DNA of 64,000 nucleotides from Varroa destructor (GCF_002443255.2 NW_019211454.1:67285282-67349281); one strand, 5' to 3'; shown: positions 27,377 through 41,486, counted from the stretch's first letter. Numbers and translations: made by a program. Notes: generated from the letters alone by a model not told the origin.

Positions 27377-28981
27377 ATGGACTGTACAGAGTTCGTCGAA
27401 GGTTGGGATATTACCCAGGTGCTTGGCGAAGGAGCTTATGGCGAGGTAAATTATCAAACACAATTTCCTCATCTTTACGTAATATTATCGTATATTTAAA
27501 TATTGATTACGTATGCACTCGTATAATGGGTATAGTTTTTCAAATATACTTAAGTATTTTGTTTCTTATTAATGTCGATGTAAAATTGTCCCGTTTATTA
27601 TTGCGTTGCTTATTGTATTCAGGTGAAGCTTCTTGTAAATCGAAAAACCTCGGAGGCAGTTGCAGTAAAAGTCGTCGATTTACGAGGGAAGATAACCGCA
27701 TACCAAGAAATTCGCAAGGAGATCGCCATTCACAGACTACTGAATCACGAGCATATCTTGAAATTTTTCGGAAGTCGAAAAGATGATAAATTTCATTACA
27801 TCTTCCTTGAGTATGCGGCAGGTGGCGAATTGTTCGATCGTATAGAGCCAGACGTTGGTATGGAACATGCGCTAGCACAGAAGTACTTTCATCAGTTAAT
27901 CTCAGGAGTCGAGTACTTGCACAGTAGGGGAATTGCCCACAGAGATCTGAAGCCGGAGAATCTACTTCTCGACGAGCAAGACAATCTGAAAATCTCGGAC
28001 TTTGGCTTTGCGACGATATTTCGCCATATGGGCCAAGAACGAATGTTAGACAAAAAGTGCGGCACGCTACCTTACATCGCTCCGGAGGTTTTGGTAAAAA
28101 AGTATAATGCACAGCCAGCCGATATCTGGAGCTGTGGAGTTATCTTGGTCACTCTGCTAGCCGGCGAACTACCTTGGGACAAACCATCAACGCAGTGCAA
28201 TGAATTTGCTGAATGGAGAGAAAATAAGGATCACCGACCGTTGTGGAGAAAAATTGACACGCTCGCTCTGTCACTGCTTCGTCGAATTCTCAGTCCACGA
28301 ATAGATAGAAGGTTTACGATACCGCAGATCAAACTTCACCAGTGGTTTCTGAAAAACTTTAAATCGGGTTCATCGCGTACGGTACAAAGCTTTGAGGATG
28401 CTTCAAGCTCACGCAAAAGGAGCTGTATCGAAATCGGCCGCAACTCGAGTGAACATGTTGTCGACCAGTTCTGCGTATCACAGCCCGAATTTGTGCGGCA
28501 CACAAGTTCTGAAACAGACGCTGTTCCGCAAAAACCATCACCCCACGTTTCATGCCTTTCGCAGCCAGCCTGTCTTGACGATATTTTACTCAACTCTCAG
28601 CTCACTAGCGGCGCAACACAGGCCACACAGAACCCGATTCAGAGGCTTGTCAAAAGGATGACGCGTTTCTTTGTCAACACAAACGCCGAAGATACAGCAA
28701 CGAAGTTACGTGAAATTCTTGGAAAGTTGGCGTACAATTTTAAGCAGAATGGCTACGAATTCACCGTGACTCTGCAAGACAAAAGACGACAGCGGCTTGT
28801 ATTTAAAGCGAGTCTGCTCGAGATGAATGACTCGCTATTAATCGATTTCCGACTCAGTCGGGGCTGTGGTATCGAATTTAAGAGATATTTCCTTGATCTC
28901 AAACAGCGTCTCAAAGACATAATTGTACAGGGACCAGTATCTTGGCCATTAGCCATTGCTGGGTTAAATAATATTGTCTAG
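27377..28981 (+). CDS. CHEK1: serine/threonine checkpoint kinase Chk1
   Basis: Complete in two coding exons, 27377-27445 and 27623-28981 (TAG), 475 residues (human 476). The kinase domain fills about residues 9-265: glycine loop LGEGAYGE, AVAVKVV with Lys39, AHRDLKPEN with Asp131, SDFGFAT with Asp149, and YIAPEVL. The linker holds two Ser-Gln sites, CVSQPEF (Ser309) and CLSQPACLDD (Ser336), matching the ATR sites Ser317 and Ser345 of human Chk1. The conserved C-terminal run RLVKRMTRFF leads into the KA1 domain, which includes LLEMNDSLLIDFRLS and GIEFKRYFLDLK. Chk1 is activated by ATR at stalled or damaged replication forks and blocks CDK activation. The start follows a possible UTR splice acceptor by 12 bases. 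Almost the whole protein is one exon. Confidence 0.98.
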
Positions 28982-31900
28982 ATTTTAGCCAAACCAAGCA
29001 AACAATTGACAAATGGCAAACTGATGAAAATGTGTAAGTCTGACGAAGAAACTCATTTCACTGCATGTAAGTATCGGGGTGCCAAATCGTACCGTAAAAT
29101 ACCCGCACAGCATACGGACAACTAGGCACTTTTTCGTTATTATATATCAATTGTTGTCAACCAAAACTAACTAGACCCATTTGAAGCGAAAAAAAAAAAA
29201 TGAAACCACTTAGTTAAACATTAGTTTCCGTCTGCCTGAGTTTGGGGCTTATCGTTCTCGTGCTTTGCTCGGTTCGACTACGAGGTGCGAATATATATAC
29301 GGGGCGAATTGCCTACGCAGAAAGTGAGATTGTAATATATANNNNNNNNNNNNNNNNNNNNNNNNNNNNNNNNNNNNNNNNNNNNNNNNNNNNNNNNNNN
29401 NNNNNNNNNNNNNNNNNNNNNNNNNNNNNNNNNNNNNNNNNATAGTGGTAATAGATATGTGAAACATGAGCTTAGATAGACGAGTGCTGAATAAAAAGGG
29501 GGCAACCATGTGAATGATGATGGACATTTCGATTAGTATTATAACGCAACAGCGGTGCATTTTTGCGCTATTTTTGTTAGTGAACAATGAACAATATATT
29601 AATGACGAAACACATTAACACTTGACACAACGCAAAGAAGCCATAAAGTGCGCAAGTAATGTTCTTCTCCAAGTTGGTGTACAAAACTAAGGTTGTTTCT
29701 GTCATCGTAAATGACAGAAAAAAATTATAATAAAAAATGTTAAGTCTCAAAATATGAGTCACGACTGAAATCAAATTTAAGTTGGTCTTGTTTGTTGGTC
29801 CGTACCAAAGATTTGCTGTTTTGGTTTAATTAGCTTACCAGATAAAAGCAACTCATAAATATTAATAAGAGAACTGGAATATCAGTTGGTCTTTCTGCAC
29901 GCAAGAGCGGTGAGATAACGACTTAAGGTCCTGTGAGTTATCTCTACGGCCTTACCCGATAGCTGCTGTTTCCATCTACATATTGGTAACACTCGTAAAT
30001 TTAAAATATTTGTTCTTTGTACTTCAGAAAATTTAATCATTTTTGTTGCCTGCTATGCTCTATTACCTTTGATATTGAGTATTAAATGTATATAAAATTA
30101 CTATTGTTAATGTTGCACCTCGGTTAAGTGCACAAGGTCGTATTTTTTGAAAATGTTAAACACAATGTATCATTAAAAATCCTGCAGCATCGAACCGAAG
30201 AGACTTTGTTGGCAAATTTCCATTGCATGCATAACTAAAAAGCCTTGTTAGGAAAATCTTGTTAAGCTGTGTAGCTATAAAATATTTTTAGTTTTTTGGG
30301 GAGTTATTATTCGGGTAAGAAAACTCGAAAACATCATTAGCTTCGTTAGATCACACAGAGAAGTCATAGCAGAATATTACATTTATTAACCAAATGTACC
30401 AGCTACTAATCTGAGATGACTTGTTAATCTCATTGTAAGTGTGAAAATTGAGATCATATTTAATCGCAATTTAACCACAATATGTTATACAATCAGCGTA
30501 CAACAACTATTATGATTATATTATACGATTTAATCAAATACAGCTTTTGCAATAACAGACATGGCCTTTGTAACACTTAATCTTGTCATCACATGCCTGT
30601 AACAAAATACGTAAACGACTTCAATGTTTAAAAGGATACCAAAGTATTTTCTTTTTCGTGTTATCGCTAAGCAGAATAGATTTTGCCTTGTGTTTTTGAT
30701 CATTCGTCAAAAAGATCATAATGAAATGAATACCATCCTGCATAGCCTACAACTAAATTTTATTCACAATCGGCTAAACGTTTTTAGAAAGAAATGCATT
30801 GCTTGAATTAACTGTCTTGCGATTGGTTTTATTTAATAAATCAAACAAGCTTTTTTATCTGGAAGATGGGTCATTAAGGAGCTCAGGACATATGTATTTT
30901 TTATTATAAGCGTTTGTCGAAAATCACTTATTTCGAGTCTCTGTATAACATATTTGGCGAAAGAACCAGTTCGTAATAATACAGTGGGTAGGCCCCGATC
31001 TTCGAAGCTATTATTAGTTATAAATTATCAAGTACGAAACACTCATACCAATAACGGTGTTATTTTGCAGATACCTGTGCAAACGGCTATCATTCTCGGT
31101 TCGCAGACAAGAAGCGGTTATGGTGTAAATTATATTGATATAATTAGAGAAAAAGTTGTTACCTGACTGAGGGTTCCACGTCATCATTGAACAAGAGTCA
31201 CCTGAATAATGTAACCAATCAGTAAGAATTGAAAGAAATATCTAAGGGGAGACACCCTTATTATGGTCTCTTGTACGTCTTACACGTAAAGTCGAATAAA
31301 GGCGTCTTAATTTGTAGATTTTTGTACCGAGATGTGTGTGCGTAGATTCATTGCTGTGACGATCCTATTTATAGCGAGCGACGGCGTCAACAATGGGAAG
31401 AGTAAACTGTGAAAAAAAAAGCGCAAATTATTTTTGGTACTCTTTTGTCATTTACCCAGTTTTCGCGTGTTTGCCAATGATATCCGAGATGACAGTAGAA
31501 ATTTGGAATTGGAAAGAGTGACCTCAAGGTGTTTCCATTCTTTGCGATACCGTGTCCTTCTGTTGGCCCTCAATATTTTACTGTAGGCGCATTTTGCTTA
31601 GATCTCCTATTATCGTTTTTGTTATTGGTGTTTCTGTGTATTACACACGAAGGTTTTATAAACGTCTTGAAGGACGACATGCTACTTCCTTGAACGACTA
31701 CATATTTCCTTAAACCTCTCAACACGTAACTTTTGTTTATTCATCAGATACGCATAAAAGATCACACACCAAACGAGTCTTATCCTACTACTAACTTCGA
31801 CATATCTAAAAACACATGATCTCAACGTGGTAGTAATAATATTCATTTCAATCTGTGATAATTATCGATAGGTTGAGAGAACACTATCTGCGTACCGATG

Positions 31901-33911
31901 AGCCTTGGGATTTTATTTGGACACGCTGTTCTCCATCTTCACAACAGCAGTTTGACTGCGTACTTTTCCTAATTACCAGGAAAGAGCAGCCATTAACCTT
32001 TGTCATATATTCTACGATAAAGTGGTTTTACATATGTTGAGCAGTTGCGTTTTGCGACAATCTGTTGTCTCATATGTCTTGTTCCATCAAAGTCATACGA
32101 CCATTTCGATCACACCACTTCTTGTGGCTTGAAAATGTACAGTTCGAAGTAAATTACTTCAATCGTATATACAGCCAATACAGACAAACATACAAGACTC
32201 CTTAGAAGCTTTATATATAAATGTACAGCAAGTTACTTTTTACAGTGTGTATGTGTCTGTGAACATGCTGGTACTGTATTAACACGTCATGTCGAACTTT
32301 AACCCAATAACTTTTTAAAAATATTTCTTTCAATTTTAGTCTCCATATATACATAGTATTTGAACAGGTTGCCAGAAGTACTCATTATTTAGTGCGTTAT
32401 AAATGAATGAATGAACATCTGAACGAAACTGTGATGAAGAAACTCTTTGAGACCTAAACAATGGCATGTTAATGGCTTTCCAATAGCAAATACATTCTCA
32501 TATTTATCTTATTCTGTTTTTAGCAAATTCATTAACGTAGAACACTACTTAGAAGAGAATGAAAAAGGGTGCATCATTTCAGTGTCAACCTACAAGCTCA
32601 CACGCTTCTTCAATTGGAACTCAAAGGCCTAACATAAGCTTCTGTTCAAGGGCATCCCATGATCGAACACTGCGCACTCTTTGTAGATTGAATTTGAAAC
32701 CTCTTTGTAAATGGCAAAAAAATGGTTTCATTCAAACCATTACTATACATTAACGTACTTTATATTCACGTTTGATTGACTGATATTAAAGTTTCGCAGT
32801 TGACGAACAAATACCAATAGAGACCTTTGTGAGGTTTGTAGTTTAGCTGCGCGTTATGCATAACCTGTTACGCAAAGTCCTATGCAAAACAAAGAAAGCA
32901 TGCTAGCGAATAACCACATACCCTTATAGAATAATGATGATGTGTACTGGTAGTAATCACAGCTATCATTAGTAGCTGTGAATAATACGATTGGGTTCAA
33001 TTAAACGTGTGACATTATCTATTCGCATTTATTGCGGCTGGCGGTGCAGAGTATTGTCCTGTAGTTGTCATTGTACCGTCGACAAGTGTTGTGATACCAA
33101 AAAATAGTGTGGGCTCATGTAATAAATCTTACGTAGATCTCTACACGAATGCGAAGCTTCGACGATTCTTGTAGGATCACAACGTTCATAGAAAAACGTT
33201 AACTACGATTGTCCTGCTACACATACGTGACACCGATGTGAATTCTTACATACTAGTATCATCCCATCATGTACTTCACGTTCCGATTTACCCATAAATG
33301 AAAAATAAAATAGCCTTGAACGAAGGCAGCTGGAAGACAAATGCATTTTGCGTGCGACCCAACTTAATTCAGTTTACAGAAAGCGGGCGCCCAACATGTT
33401 AGGAGATAGGACAACTCTTGATAACGGTACCACTCGTTCTAGAAATAAGTCTGTAAAAGAAATTGACATTTTTTCTTACTTATGGATTCGTATACTCATG
33501 ACGAAGAGTACAAAAGAGGCAAAACTAATAGAATAAGAAGAACAAATACCTTCCGACCCTTTTGTCTTGTAACATATTCATCTAGGCTTACTGGGTTTCT
33601 AGCTTAGCAGTACGTGGCAAACGACTTCTATACAGCTGCTGAACCTAAAATAAATTCACGTTATTGAAACTAACACAGTACAAACAATGCCCAGGTACAA
33701 AAACATTTAAGCTAAACTTCATATTTTGAGGTGCGTAATACAATTCTGTTGAAGTTGTATGTTCTGCATGTGTATTAGAAACAGTTTGTTTATCTTACAA
33801 TGGCAGTAATCGTACGCAAAATTGCACACACTCTACCAAACTGTTTGTATTATTATTGCAAAGTTCCCAGTTATAGCTTGTTATGTACTACGATTAATCA
33901 CGCATTTGTTA
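28982..33911. other. intergenic, Chk1 3' side to GATAD1 3' side
   Basis: Nearly 5 kb of AT-rich sequence between convergent genes, with no recognised exon or RNA gene. The first part is presumably the Chk1 3' UTR. An AATAAA at about 29489, just past the assembly gap, is a candidate poly(A) signal. Confidence 0.45.
29342..29441. other. assembly gap (100 N)
   Basis: Exactly 100 undetermined bases, the conventional length for a scaffold gap of unknown size. True spacing between Chk1 and the sequence to the right may differ. Confidence 0.99.
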
Positions 33912-34377
33912 TTATTGTTGAGCTTGTAAATGGTGCCTTCCTTCACTTGATTTCTCATCAGAAATAGCCTTAGGTTGGCCAAGCGATGTCCAAGTGAAGG
34001 CCTTGCAGGCCTTTCGCTCATCAAATAACACTGGTCTACTCCTCGAGAGGTAATAGTCCGAGGGCGCATGACATTCAAAGCTCATAGATGCGAGTTCACG
34101 GGGAAAATCCTCCTCTGGACCTACGAAAAAGATTTAAAAAAAATAAATATCTTGAGTTATTAGAGAAACGAGAACACATCCAGGATACGATACCTATCGG
34201 TCTGGATAGCAAATCGGAACTTTAAGTAACTATTCTTTATTCCAAATAGGCCATTTTAAAGCTGTTATCACCGCCTACGTCTTTGAAAACGCATTTTACC
34301 TTAACTGCATTGTTAGGTTTATGAATTCTGTGATTTCTTGACAATAATAATAGCTGTTTTACTAATCGTGGTGCAGC

Positions 34378-34448
<71 letters not shown>

Positions 34449-37400
34449 GGTGATAACACATTAGTCGCATAAAATGTATGGCTTCTTTTAAATTAGTTAT
34501 AGCTATTAAAAACAGTTTACCTATCACGAAAGAAGCTGGATCAAAGGAACCGTCTGCTGGACTTCGCTCGCTAGGAATTAACCACGAAATGGTCGCACTT
34601 AATTGGCCAAATTGGTCAACAAGAAACGAACGCAACTGGGCGTAGTAAATATCACCATCATCTCCGAGCATCGACACGATGTCACCTGACTGTTAAATAC
34701 AAACGGCAACAATTACGCTATCGTTGAATCTACTTCGAAAAACCATTGATGCAAGATCTACAATGGAATAATAAATTGTTATTGTCACCATAGTATAGTA
34801 CCTGAAGATAGCTGCCTTTGTGTCGAACGTATGGAGTTGTAATGAAGTGAGCAACGGAGGGTGCAGTTTTTGTTGGGGGAGCTCGTTTAAACAATATTGT
34901 TCGTCGGCCTTTCACTAAACTCTTTACACTCTTTGCTGTTTTCATGCGAGTGCCTTTGCGAACCTGGAAATCGTCAACGAGTAGCAAATCAGAATAATTA
35001 TATTTCTTCTTTAGACCGCATGTATTCACAGCTACGTCCACTAGAATATTAGAAAAGGTTAATTTTTATATGCGCGAAATCGTTCTATTCATCGTTATCA
35101 TTCATTACAAACAGTGGACCTTTCGTATACTTACTTCTCTTTTGCGTAAGCTAGGCGGTCTCGTTCCCCGTCCATCTTCCGTTTCGGGTCCGTCATCACC
35201 TTCCTCGTTATCAACGCTACCCATCGGGGTAGCCGGAGATTCACTTCCACCCTTTATGAAACACAGGTAAGATATTATCCTCGTTAGATTATTAGCACAC
35301 GAGCCATTTTTATTAAATAAAGGAAGTATATATGAGACTATAATAAATAATGTGTAGCTCAATTTTACACTTAAAGTCGTTAATTAGTTGCAACGGTTTG
35401 GAGAAATAAAAAACAAATTCATGTTTTGTTACAATACCAAACTTTGCCATAGTTGCCAGTTATATTGCCTACTCTCCTTACGTTCTGATCGTGGATATAT
35501 CTAGATTTCAAATTACGTATAATAATATATAGTATAATAATACATTTTCACATTTGAATGGTTTTAATCGTACGTTGCTAAAGAAAGCTTAAAGATTTAT
35601 TTAATCAACATCAAGGTCCTAGTATTGTAATCGCAGGCAGTAGAAATTTTCAAAGCATATGGATACAATTTAGACTAGTCTAAGAAATTTGCAGATGTGA
35701 TATTTACTTGGGAAGCGTCCTCTTCGGGATCCTCTTTGCTGACCATTGGTTCGACTGAACGACTGTTTCCGTTACCAGAGGTACTTCCTAGATTACTCGA
35801 GCTTGAACTTACGCACGCGACGCAAAGAAGGCCACCGTTATTAGCAGTGCGCCAAAACAGAGATTTTTCACTGCCACACTTAGAACACTCAACCTTGTGC
35901 TTAACGCATGACACCTAATAATTGAGATATTAACAAATTAAATAAGCGAATATAAGCATACGTACACTACAATGTACGGCGAATGCATTAGGCACTGAAT
36001 GTTGTATGAACTGACGAAACCGTGTTATTTTAATTATATTTCTTCAGTATAATTGTATGAAAATTCAATCGAACGACGCGTCTACTTTAATTAAGAGAAC
36101 AGTGTAGAACGCTGTCAACAACGGTACCGGGCGTTGCGAATGCAGTAAATTGTAGAGAATATTAACTCCTAACACTACTTCGATGAAGCTAAAGCTGTTC
36201 TCGTTTACTGTGCTAGAAGTTTGCATTATGACACCATCTAGAAAATTATCTAAACATAGTTTTTACAATCGTCTTTTGAAACGAATCAGTTAAAATACAC
36301 ATACAATATTAGGCCAAATTTCATCCAAACTGGTTATAACAGTAATTCGCTCTTCATCGAAGCATTAAAACGTCATCTTATAAGATGCGGGGTAGACAGA
36401 GACCATGCGAAATATATATCATCTGGCATTACACATTGTTACGTGCAGCAAGGATCACTGGATGGCACATTAATGAGATCAAACCTACACGCTTCATGGG
36501 TTTTATATCCCCTGAAATATGTTTGCTTGGCGTCCAGCTTGCAGATTCAAGACGAAGTTTGTTGTTTCAACACACCACAAAGCATCAGCAAGTTTCGGTT
36601 GACCTCACGGTTATGTCGTTATGGCTTTTCCACTTTTGCACGTACCACTAAACTAGAAATATGAGTCTTGCATTAGAATAAAATGTTACCACGATTTAAA
36701 ACAAAATTCGATACTAATTACGATTTAAAAGTCCGTTTAGGGCCCTTGACTTAACGGTCGAAACACCTGATATCATCGGTCTGATGATATTTTGTGCGAC
36801 GTTACCCGGCATCAAATACTCAATTGTGCTTATTATTGGAGAATAAATCAGATTGATAAGTTGAAACACTGTTTTTTATTGTGAAGTCCAAAATTGAAAG
36901 GCATCCTAAATGCCTTTACTTGGCTTACTTGCTCCATCCAGTGAACTTGTTGGTCTGTCTCTCTCTTGCTCTCTCTCATGCAGCATCTATTCGCAAAGTT
37001 CGTCGTGAATGCCATTTCATAAAGTTGCAACAACTCAAACAGTGAGTCTTGACTATAATTACTATTACCATCAGTACCGCTATAAGGAATAGTACTAACC
37101 GTAACGTGGCCCACAGTTAGCTGTTCTCTGTCAGATGAGTTTGATGACTCAGAGCGGGTGTCTCCGTAATTCTCGTTGGCTGCTGGTCCACCTTTCGACT
37201 TAGATCTGCAATCGTCTTCAGTTGTTCTCTGGCAAAACCCCTCATTAACATTAGCAGCATCAACACTGCTGTTTCCATCATCATCTGCTCCTCCACTGGT
37301 TCTCGTCTCCGAAATGCTTGAAGCAGCAGCAGCAGTAGCAGCTTCTGCAGCCGCGGGCATGGTCGCAGTCGCAGAAGCCACTTCTTCTGCGGCGACCGCT

Positions 37401-37600
37401 GCGGCCGCTTTCGCAGCGATGTCAGAAGTAGCAGCGGCCACAACTTCATCATCATTTTGCCACTCACCGCTAGCATTAGGTACATCGATGCTTACCACAG
37501 ATACCGACTCGGTGTCTAACCCTTCCTTCTGAACGAATATCACTTCATTACTGTCACCAGCTGAGACAATACCTTCGGATGATTCTATTTTTGTTTCCAT
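33912..37600 (-). CDS. GATAD1: GATA zinc-finger domain protein, GATAD1-like, with N-terminal extension
   Basis: Six exons join in phase: 37600-36929, 35914-35708, 35251-35135, 34963-34802, 34689-34521 and 34120-33912 (TAA), 511 residues against about 270 in human GATAD1. The single GATA-type finger is VECSKC...LLCVAC (C-X2-C-X17-C-X2-C, residues 234-258). Downstream come KGRRTILFKRA; the GATAD1 core GDIVSML, IYYAQLRSFL, ISWLIP and SFDPASFVIG; and PEEDFPREL with FECHAPSDYY. GATAD1 is a nuclear protein found with KDM5A/EMSY/SIN3 at H3K4me3 promoters. Exon 1 supplies 224 acidic, Ser-rich and Ala-rich residues (poly-Ala stretches about 57-95) not present in vertebrate GATAD1 as I remember it. Its CAA|GTAAGC donor fits phase 0, but this join is inferred; the first exon could belong to another transcript. 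Confidence 0.88.
34381..34445. repeat. (AT)n microsatellite in GATAD1-like intron
   Basis: About 65 bases of uninterrupted AT dinucleotides inside the intron between the last two coding exons (34121-34520). Confidence 0.97.
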
Positions 37601-40600
37601 AATTTGCTATGGTTTCGCCACTGACTATGACATAAGGTGAAATTATTCTTTCAATAATTATAATAATAATTGTATTAAGAATATATCAAATGAGTCTTTT
37701 ACCAGCAGGTCTTCTGTTATTACCCTGCTGTAACTGATACGAGGGTTTTTCTAACAGTTATTAGCGAATCAATAATATCCTGACTCCACTTTTGTAATAA
37801 GAAATTTTGCAAGCTGTCGCTGGCTACTGCATGACGCTAATGTCGTTGATGAACATTTCATTAGGACGAGTACGCAATCTATCCTCCTCAAAAGTGCTGA
37901 GAGACAATCCATTACATCGAAAAGCACTTCAAAGGAAAACACTCCGGGGGAATATTTCCATTGACGTACAACATTTTGTTCAGAATTCTGTATGCCAGCA
38001 CATTTAGCAGGTTTACACTGGCACGATACAATGGTGCTTTGCCTCACCATCGATTTGGCTCAGTAACAGACCAATCAGTAAACGCAGTGAATTACACTCG
38101 CGCAAACGTTAGAACAGTTCGACATTTGGCTAAATTACTCCGTTTAGAAGACGAATAAATAAATGAATGAATGCTTTCTGCTGTTATCATCAATGGGACA
38201 ATCTGTGTAAGCCGCCCGAAGAAGAACCAGCTAACGCGTCATCATTATCGACCTTTCAAACTTGGCGGGCTACTTTTACGACTCAGTTTCACAGCCTGCA
38301 GTAAGATATCTGAACAAAAGAATTAATTGAGGGCTGTCCTGATAACGAATTAAAATAAATTAGCTTATTTTACGTGCTATAACCTTGGTGCATTTGGCTG
38401 AAATTTCCGTTTCTGAAGCATCTTCTTAGTCATAAACTTGTTGTTTTTTTTGGGTTCATGATAATAATAGTTTTTACGAAAAATGTTCAAGCTGCAGGCT
38501 GATACTAATCGATGTGTGGATTTGGTAGGACACACTAATACTTAACAAATGAGCTAACCATGTTTAACGTTTAATATTTGTTTTGTTACCCCTCTATGTT
38601 TCCAAGTTTTACGTCCGGTATCGCCGTTAGGCATTTCATCAGACGATATCATAGCAGCCTAAAAATAATAACTACGCATTTTCCACATTTTTTTAAAAAT
38701 GAAAATGCGCTCCTTGGCATTCCGTAAATAATGCTTTTGATACTACCTAAACGTTAACTGTTTGAATCCAATCGAATATCAGTACCTCAAAAGCGCATGC
38801 TAGTCAATAGCGAATTTTGGTGCAATGCAGTCCCCTAAAAAGAATGACAAAGTGTACTGACAGCATTTTAATTCTTGTTAGTGGCCGAAGAATCAACTGG
38901 TGAGTGGATTAATTAATAGAACGTAGAGGATTAACAGCAGCTTTCTGTGATCCTGGAAAATACAAGTGGAAAGACTGTGAGTACACTCACAGTCGATAAG
39001 AATTTTGACAAGTTTATAGACAAACCAAGAAATGCACTAAGGGGCTGCGAAATGCATCTGCCATATACATCGAAATGTGTGCTAGAAATAGCAGTTCCGT
39101 GTGGCTAAATGATATTAAATGCTGTGTTGTGATCTTTTTCAAAGGACAAGTGGCGTGTTTGAAAGTAAACTCAAGCGTAGGAAACAGTACCAACAAGTTT
39201 CAGACCCAACCAAGGGATGCAGAAAATTAGAAACAACAGGGGCTGGTTCTGCCTTCGACAGTGCTTTCACGATCTGAGGTAACGTGAGATTTTTCGCGAC
39301 ACGAGTGGAAATCACTTTAACTCTCGTGGTAAATTAGCCAGCCTCAAGGATGACTTGCTAGTCCAAACTAGTAAGCTTCGAATCATAAACAACCAAAAAA
39401 TGCTTAGCTCACGCTTGATCTGTGCTCGCTTTATAAACCAGCTCCCTTGAAACGTCTTGTCTTTAGTGAAGAAATAGAGCGTAAAAAAATGTACAAAATT
39501 AGCCGACCACGAGTACATGTTGTGGGTTTCTGTTTGCGTTGTCATGTGTGTCAAATACAAAAAAAACCAAAGATAGCCATAACTTGTTTCCCTATAAGCT
39601 ATACAGACACGGCGCTATAGGACCCGATTTAGCCAAGGCTTAGCCAAATTGCGGTTTTCTAACAAGTTACACGAATACGATGCTTTAATTTGGTGTGTAT
39701 GTCAGAAGCCAAGATGGATGCCTTTTGGAGCGAATGTTACGTGCGCACATTTCGTCGGAAGCCTTTTTATGCTTAACCAGAACAAGCTGTTTGTAGACAA
39801 ACGGGAGTGAAAAAGTCGTTTGATGTGCCAGTGTCTCTGCACTGATGATATGTACATATGTTTATGTGCATCTTCTGTTCTGTAACCTGTGCACTCAGCT
39901 CCTTTAGCTGAGGTAAAACACTTTGTGTTGTACCTAAATTAGCGTCGATTCTAAGTGTCGACTAGCGTGCGAGCATAAATGATGCCGTGAGGTGGTGGGA
40001 AGCCTTCAAGTTTTAGATATGAGCGGCGAGCTTAAGAGAGCAGAAAGTTTGGTTGCTTTCACAAAGCATGTGAGTATGCTGGCTTGTTCTTGCTATCCAC
40101 GTAAATGATCAAATTAGCATTCGTAGAATCTGCTACAAGAAGTGTTTGCTTTTTCTCGTTGCAGTTGATTTCCAGACCGAAATACGTATGCTAAACAAGT
40201 ACGCTGTACTATTTCGAACATTATAATAATCATAATAGTTGATGAATGAGATATAAGGCATAAATATGTCTAGACATGACTAGACTCTTGTCACGGTGTT
40301 GCCACTTTCACAATTAGGAGTTTACTCCCCTCGCTTTTGTACAGTGCCAACGTGTACGTTATGTTATTGAGATGCTGGCGAAAGTCGCCATATCCTTTTA
40401 GACGAAATCTCTCTTCGAAGGTCAATCCATGTGTTACATTCTCTGAAGTTTTGACTGTTTTGAGCCAAACTTGAAGCGAATACTTTTTTCATTTTAAAAT
40501 TATATTGCTAAATTAAATATGAGCTAGTTTAATCCATGGCCTTCTGCCACTTTTTTTGTAATACCATAATCCCATAGTTATGGAACTGGCGCTGTTTTTG

Positions 40601-41486
40601 GGCGAAAGAATGTGACACGTGACTTTTGTATTCGTGCATCAAAACGAAAATAACCCTGTTAAAAAGTCCTGCAGAAACCGAAACAGATGGTAATCCTATG
40701 GTAAAGAAGAATCAGGTTGTACGGCAGGTGCATTAGAGCTATCAAATTCTCTCAAGTTTGGCCGGCAAGTTAAAAATATATGTGGTCCAGCGTCGTCATG
40801 GAGAAAGATTACACCTTTTGTGTTCATTAGTTCCGGTCGAATTTTTTAATGGCTTGTTATAATCTTGTTAGTTGTTAATAAGGTTATGACAAGCCATTTA
40901 AGGTTAGAGGTTTTAACCAATCAATTTACCAGATGGAGACAACTCGTAACGCACGATCTCTTTCTAAACCCTCCAAATATAATTCCGTAATTGGTGGACT
41001 TTTAGGGAAAGCATTTTTCATGCAAAAAAAGACAATAATTTGTGGGCCGTCCTTTTCGATAATGCAACTTTATCATAAACAGCATAATTTTTTCATGGAT
41101 TTGGGCAGCATTTATGCTTTAATCGTAACTAAAATTGTCGTAAAAATTTTTACTGATTTTAAAGCCGTTAGATGGGCTTAGGCCGATAAAGGTGTTGAAA
41201 TATTTTTTTACTATTTGCTTATTCATTTATTTATTTTACTATGGTACATTCACTATTGCCAAATTTCGGCTTTCAAATGACATCAACCACAAAGAGATTC
41301 GACGCGACTCATGCGATCTGAAAAATGTGATATATAGCCATCTAGCTGGGGCAGCGGTTAATACTTTTCGACAATATAATATTTTGTCCTGGAAAAAATT
41401 TTCCAGGTGTTCAATGAGGACCATTTATTGATAGAGGCAGTTTCATATTTTTTCGTTTCCTCAGATAGAATGAGTTTAGATGACTA
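37601..41486. other. intergenic between divergent genes
   Basis: It holds the upstream regions of the GATAD1-like gene (minus) and the unknown gene at 41.5 kb (plus). Apart from the SINE-like fragment at 38593-38660 and short ATGA/ATAA repeats near 38155-38172, no exon, RNA gene or clear promoter was recognised. Confidence 0.45.
38593..38660 (-). mobile_element. fragment of a tRNA-derived SINE (3' body)
   Basis: About 68 bases match the 3' body of the SINE-like element at 42830-42990, in the same orientation, at roughly 75-80% identity by eye. Shared blocks include CTCTATGTTT, CCGTTAGG and the ATTT/ATC-GAC segment. The tRNA-like head is absent. Two copies in one window show a dispersed repeat. 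Confidence 0.55.

Noticed and set aside
27540..28112. 190-codon minus-strand ORF
   Set aside because: Antisense shadow of the Chk1 kinase exon.
29242..29587. ORFs spanning the N gap
   Set aside because: Undetermined bases make them appear open; no real sequence support.
36768..36792. Short inverted repeat ATATCATC/GATGATAT
   Set aside because: Only 8 bp and AT-rich; expected by chance in a window of this size.
37176..37532. Alanine/serine-rich plus-strand ORF
   Set aside because: Antisense of the Ala-rich first exon of the GATAD1-like gene, which has the ATG, the donor and the downstream partners.
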